DNA from: Acidobacteriota bacterium
Lineage (GTDB): Bacteria; Acidobacteriota; Thermoanaerobaculia; Thermoanaerobaculales; Thermoanaerobaculaceae
DNA: 64,000 nt
Direction of reading: 5' to 3'
Assembly (NCBI GenBank): GCA_004298115.1
Contig: SCRJ01000130.1
Span: forward strand, 1 to 64,000
Shown piece after piece: positions 63,164-64,000 of the stretch. Under the pieces are notes generated by a model, which did not search any database, had not been told where the DNA came from, and saw only the letters and a program-made list of their open reading frames with translations. The position numbers and the translations under genes are program-made. Within the stretch, counting starts at the first letter, position 1. The number at the start of each line of letters is the position of its first letter.

Positions 63164-63537
63164 CCCAGCAGTTCGCCCAGCGTGGCGAGGAGCGTTTCGG
63201 GGGCGACGGGTTTCTGCAGGTAGCGGTCGTACGGGAACCAGCTCTCGCCGATCTCCATGCGGACGTTGAAGACCTCGTCGACGCCGGTGAGCATGACGAT
63301 CGGGATCGCCCGCGTCGTCTCGTTGCTGCGCAGCGCGCGCGCCACGTCGAACCCCTCCGAGAGGTGGTCCATCATGACGTCGAGCACGACGATGTCGGGG
63401 GCGGCCGCGGCGATCGCCGCCAGGGCCTCGTGGCCGTTCGCGGCGGTGCGGACCTGGTAGCGGGTCTCGAGTACGGCCGACACGGCATCGACGAAGACCG
63501 CATCGTCGTCGACGAGCAGGACGGATTTCCTCACCAT
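63160..63537 (-). CDS. Single-domain response regulator
   Basis: 125 residues. Receiver domain with D10-D12, phosphoacceptor Asp53 in VVLDVMMD, Thr84 and Lys109. No output domain, so it would act through protein contact or a phosphorelay. GGAGGGAAG lies 7 nt before the ATG. It sits 19 nt after the NuoF-like gene and overlaps the kinase gene. Confidence 0.9.
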   Translation of the reverse strand: MVRKSVLLVDDDAVFVDAVSAVLETRYQVRTAANGHEALAAIAAAAPDIVVLDVMMDHLSEGFDVARALRSNETTRAIPIVMLTGVDEVFNVRMEIGESWFPYDRYLQKPVAPETLLATLGELLG

Positions 63538-63556
63538 GGCTCTTCCCTCCGAGCGC

Positions 63557-64000
63557 TCAGACGGCCTCGACCGCGTCGGTCGGGCAGACCGACAAACACG
63601 CGCCGCAGTGGATGCAGAGATCCTGGGCGATGGTGTGCACGTGCTTGATCTCGCCCGTGATCGCTCCCGAGGGACACGCCTTGGCGCACAGGGCGCAGCC
63701 GCTGCACGATTCCGCGGCGATGGTGTAGGTCAGCAGCGCCTTGCACTGTCCCGCCGGGCATCGTCCCTCCAAGACGTGGGCATCATACTCGGCCCGGAAG
63801 TGACGGAGGGTGGAGAGCACCGCGTTCGGGGCGGTCTGGCCGAGGCCGCACAGCGAGGTGCGCTGGATGTGCCGCCCCAACGCCTCGAGGGTGTCGAGAT
63901 CCTCGGGGACAGCCTCGCCTTTGGTGATGCGTTCGAGCAGGTTGAGCATCACCCGCGTACCGATCCGGCAGGGCGGGCACTTGCCGCACGACTCCTCGAC
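63557..64000 (-). CDS. NuoF/hydrogenase-type NADH flavoprotein subunit, C-terminal part
   Basis: Only the last 147 codons are in the window; the start lies beyond base 64000. The visible N-terminal end reads EESCGKCPPCRIGTR and later SLCGLGQTAPNAVLS, the 4Fe-4S N3 cluster motif of NuoF. A two-cluster ferredoxin domain follows (CSGCALCAKACP and CIHCGACLSVCP), as in HydB/HoxF-like or NADP-reducing hydrogenase flavoproteins, rather than in plain NuoF, which lacks it. It transfers electrons between NAD(P)H and iron-sulfur partners in the cytoplasm. It is co-directional with the two-component pair downstream. Confidence 0.85.
   Translation of the reverse strand, partial: VEESCGKCPPCRIGTRVMLNLLERITKGEAVPEDLDTLEALGRHIQRTSLCGLGQTAPNAVLSTLRHFRAEYDAHVLEGRCPAGQCKALLTYTIAAESCSGCALCAKACPSGAITGEIKHVHTIAQDLCIHCGACLSVCPTDAVEAV

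Overview
The window is about 64 kb of very G+C-rich, densely packed DNA from a Gram-negative (diderm) bacterium. The evidence for that is an LptD outer-membrane LPS assembly protein, periplasmic parvulin and HtrA/DegP proteins, a TonB-type C-terminal domain, and a MurE carrying the DNPR motif typical of meso-diaminopimelate peptidoglycan. DUF4388, a kinase-like/TonB fusion, sigma-54 promoters, a Bat/MoxR operon and a monomeric NADP-isocitrate dehydrogenase together suggest Acidobacteriota, less likely Myxococcota. This lineage call is inference; no rRNA or other phylogenetic marker was tested.

Left part (1-10.8 kb): a cysteine-desulfurase-like gene cut by the window edge, a solenoid/DUF4388 protein, a decayed Fe/Mn superoxide dismutase, an SthA-type transhydrogenase, an AmpG-like permease, a secreted papain-like (C1) peptidase, an M23 peptidase, a hotdog thioesterase and a small Cys-rich protein. 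Several genes here start 6-7 nt after a TANNNT box, which suggests leaderless mRNAs. Next (10.97-26.34 kb, minus strand) is a complete dcw operon, mraZ-rsmH-ftsL-ftsI-murE-murF-mraY-murD-ftsW-murG-murC-ftsQ-ftsA-ftsZ. From rsmH to ftsZ every junction is a 1- or 4-nt overlap. In front of mraZ are a TTGACA promoter and four GTGG boxes at exactly 10-bp spacing, a likely MraZ operator.

Middle part (26.5-47.6 kb): two parvulin chaperones, a secreted S9-type hydrolase, a secreted protein of unknown function, tRNA-Pro(CGG), lptD, ruvX, a pseudokinase-TonB fusion, rho lacking its usual N-terminal domain, an HD-GYP response regulator, degP behind a perfect sigma-54 promoter, and a moxR/DUF58/bat operon whose last gene is a GAF-GGDEF diguanylate cyclase.

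Right part (47.7-64 kb): an initiator tRNA gene is followed by an array of nested palindromes that each reuse the tRNA T-arm/acceptor end and a terminator. Beyond it lies a small island-like stretch (patatin, AraC regulator, DUF1269-like and HdeD-like proteins) ending near a related hairpin. Then come a gamma-glutamyltransferase-like protein, monomeric NADP-isocitrate dehydrogenase, and a sulfur-related cluster: a periplasmic rhodanese, a VTT-family membrane protein, a BioB-like radical SAM enzyme and a YeiH-family exporter, with sigma-54 promoters before the first and last genes. The window ends in a NuoF/hydrogenase-type flavoprotein gene followed by a response regulator and a histidine kinase.
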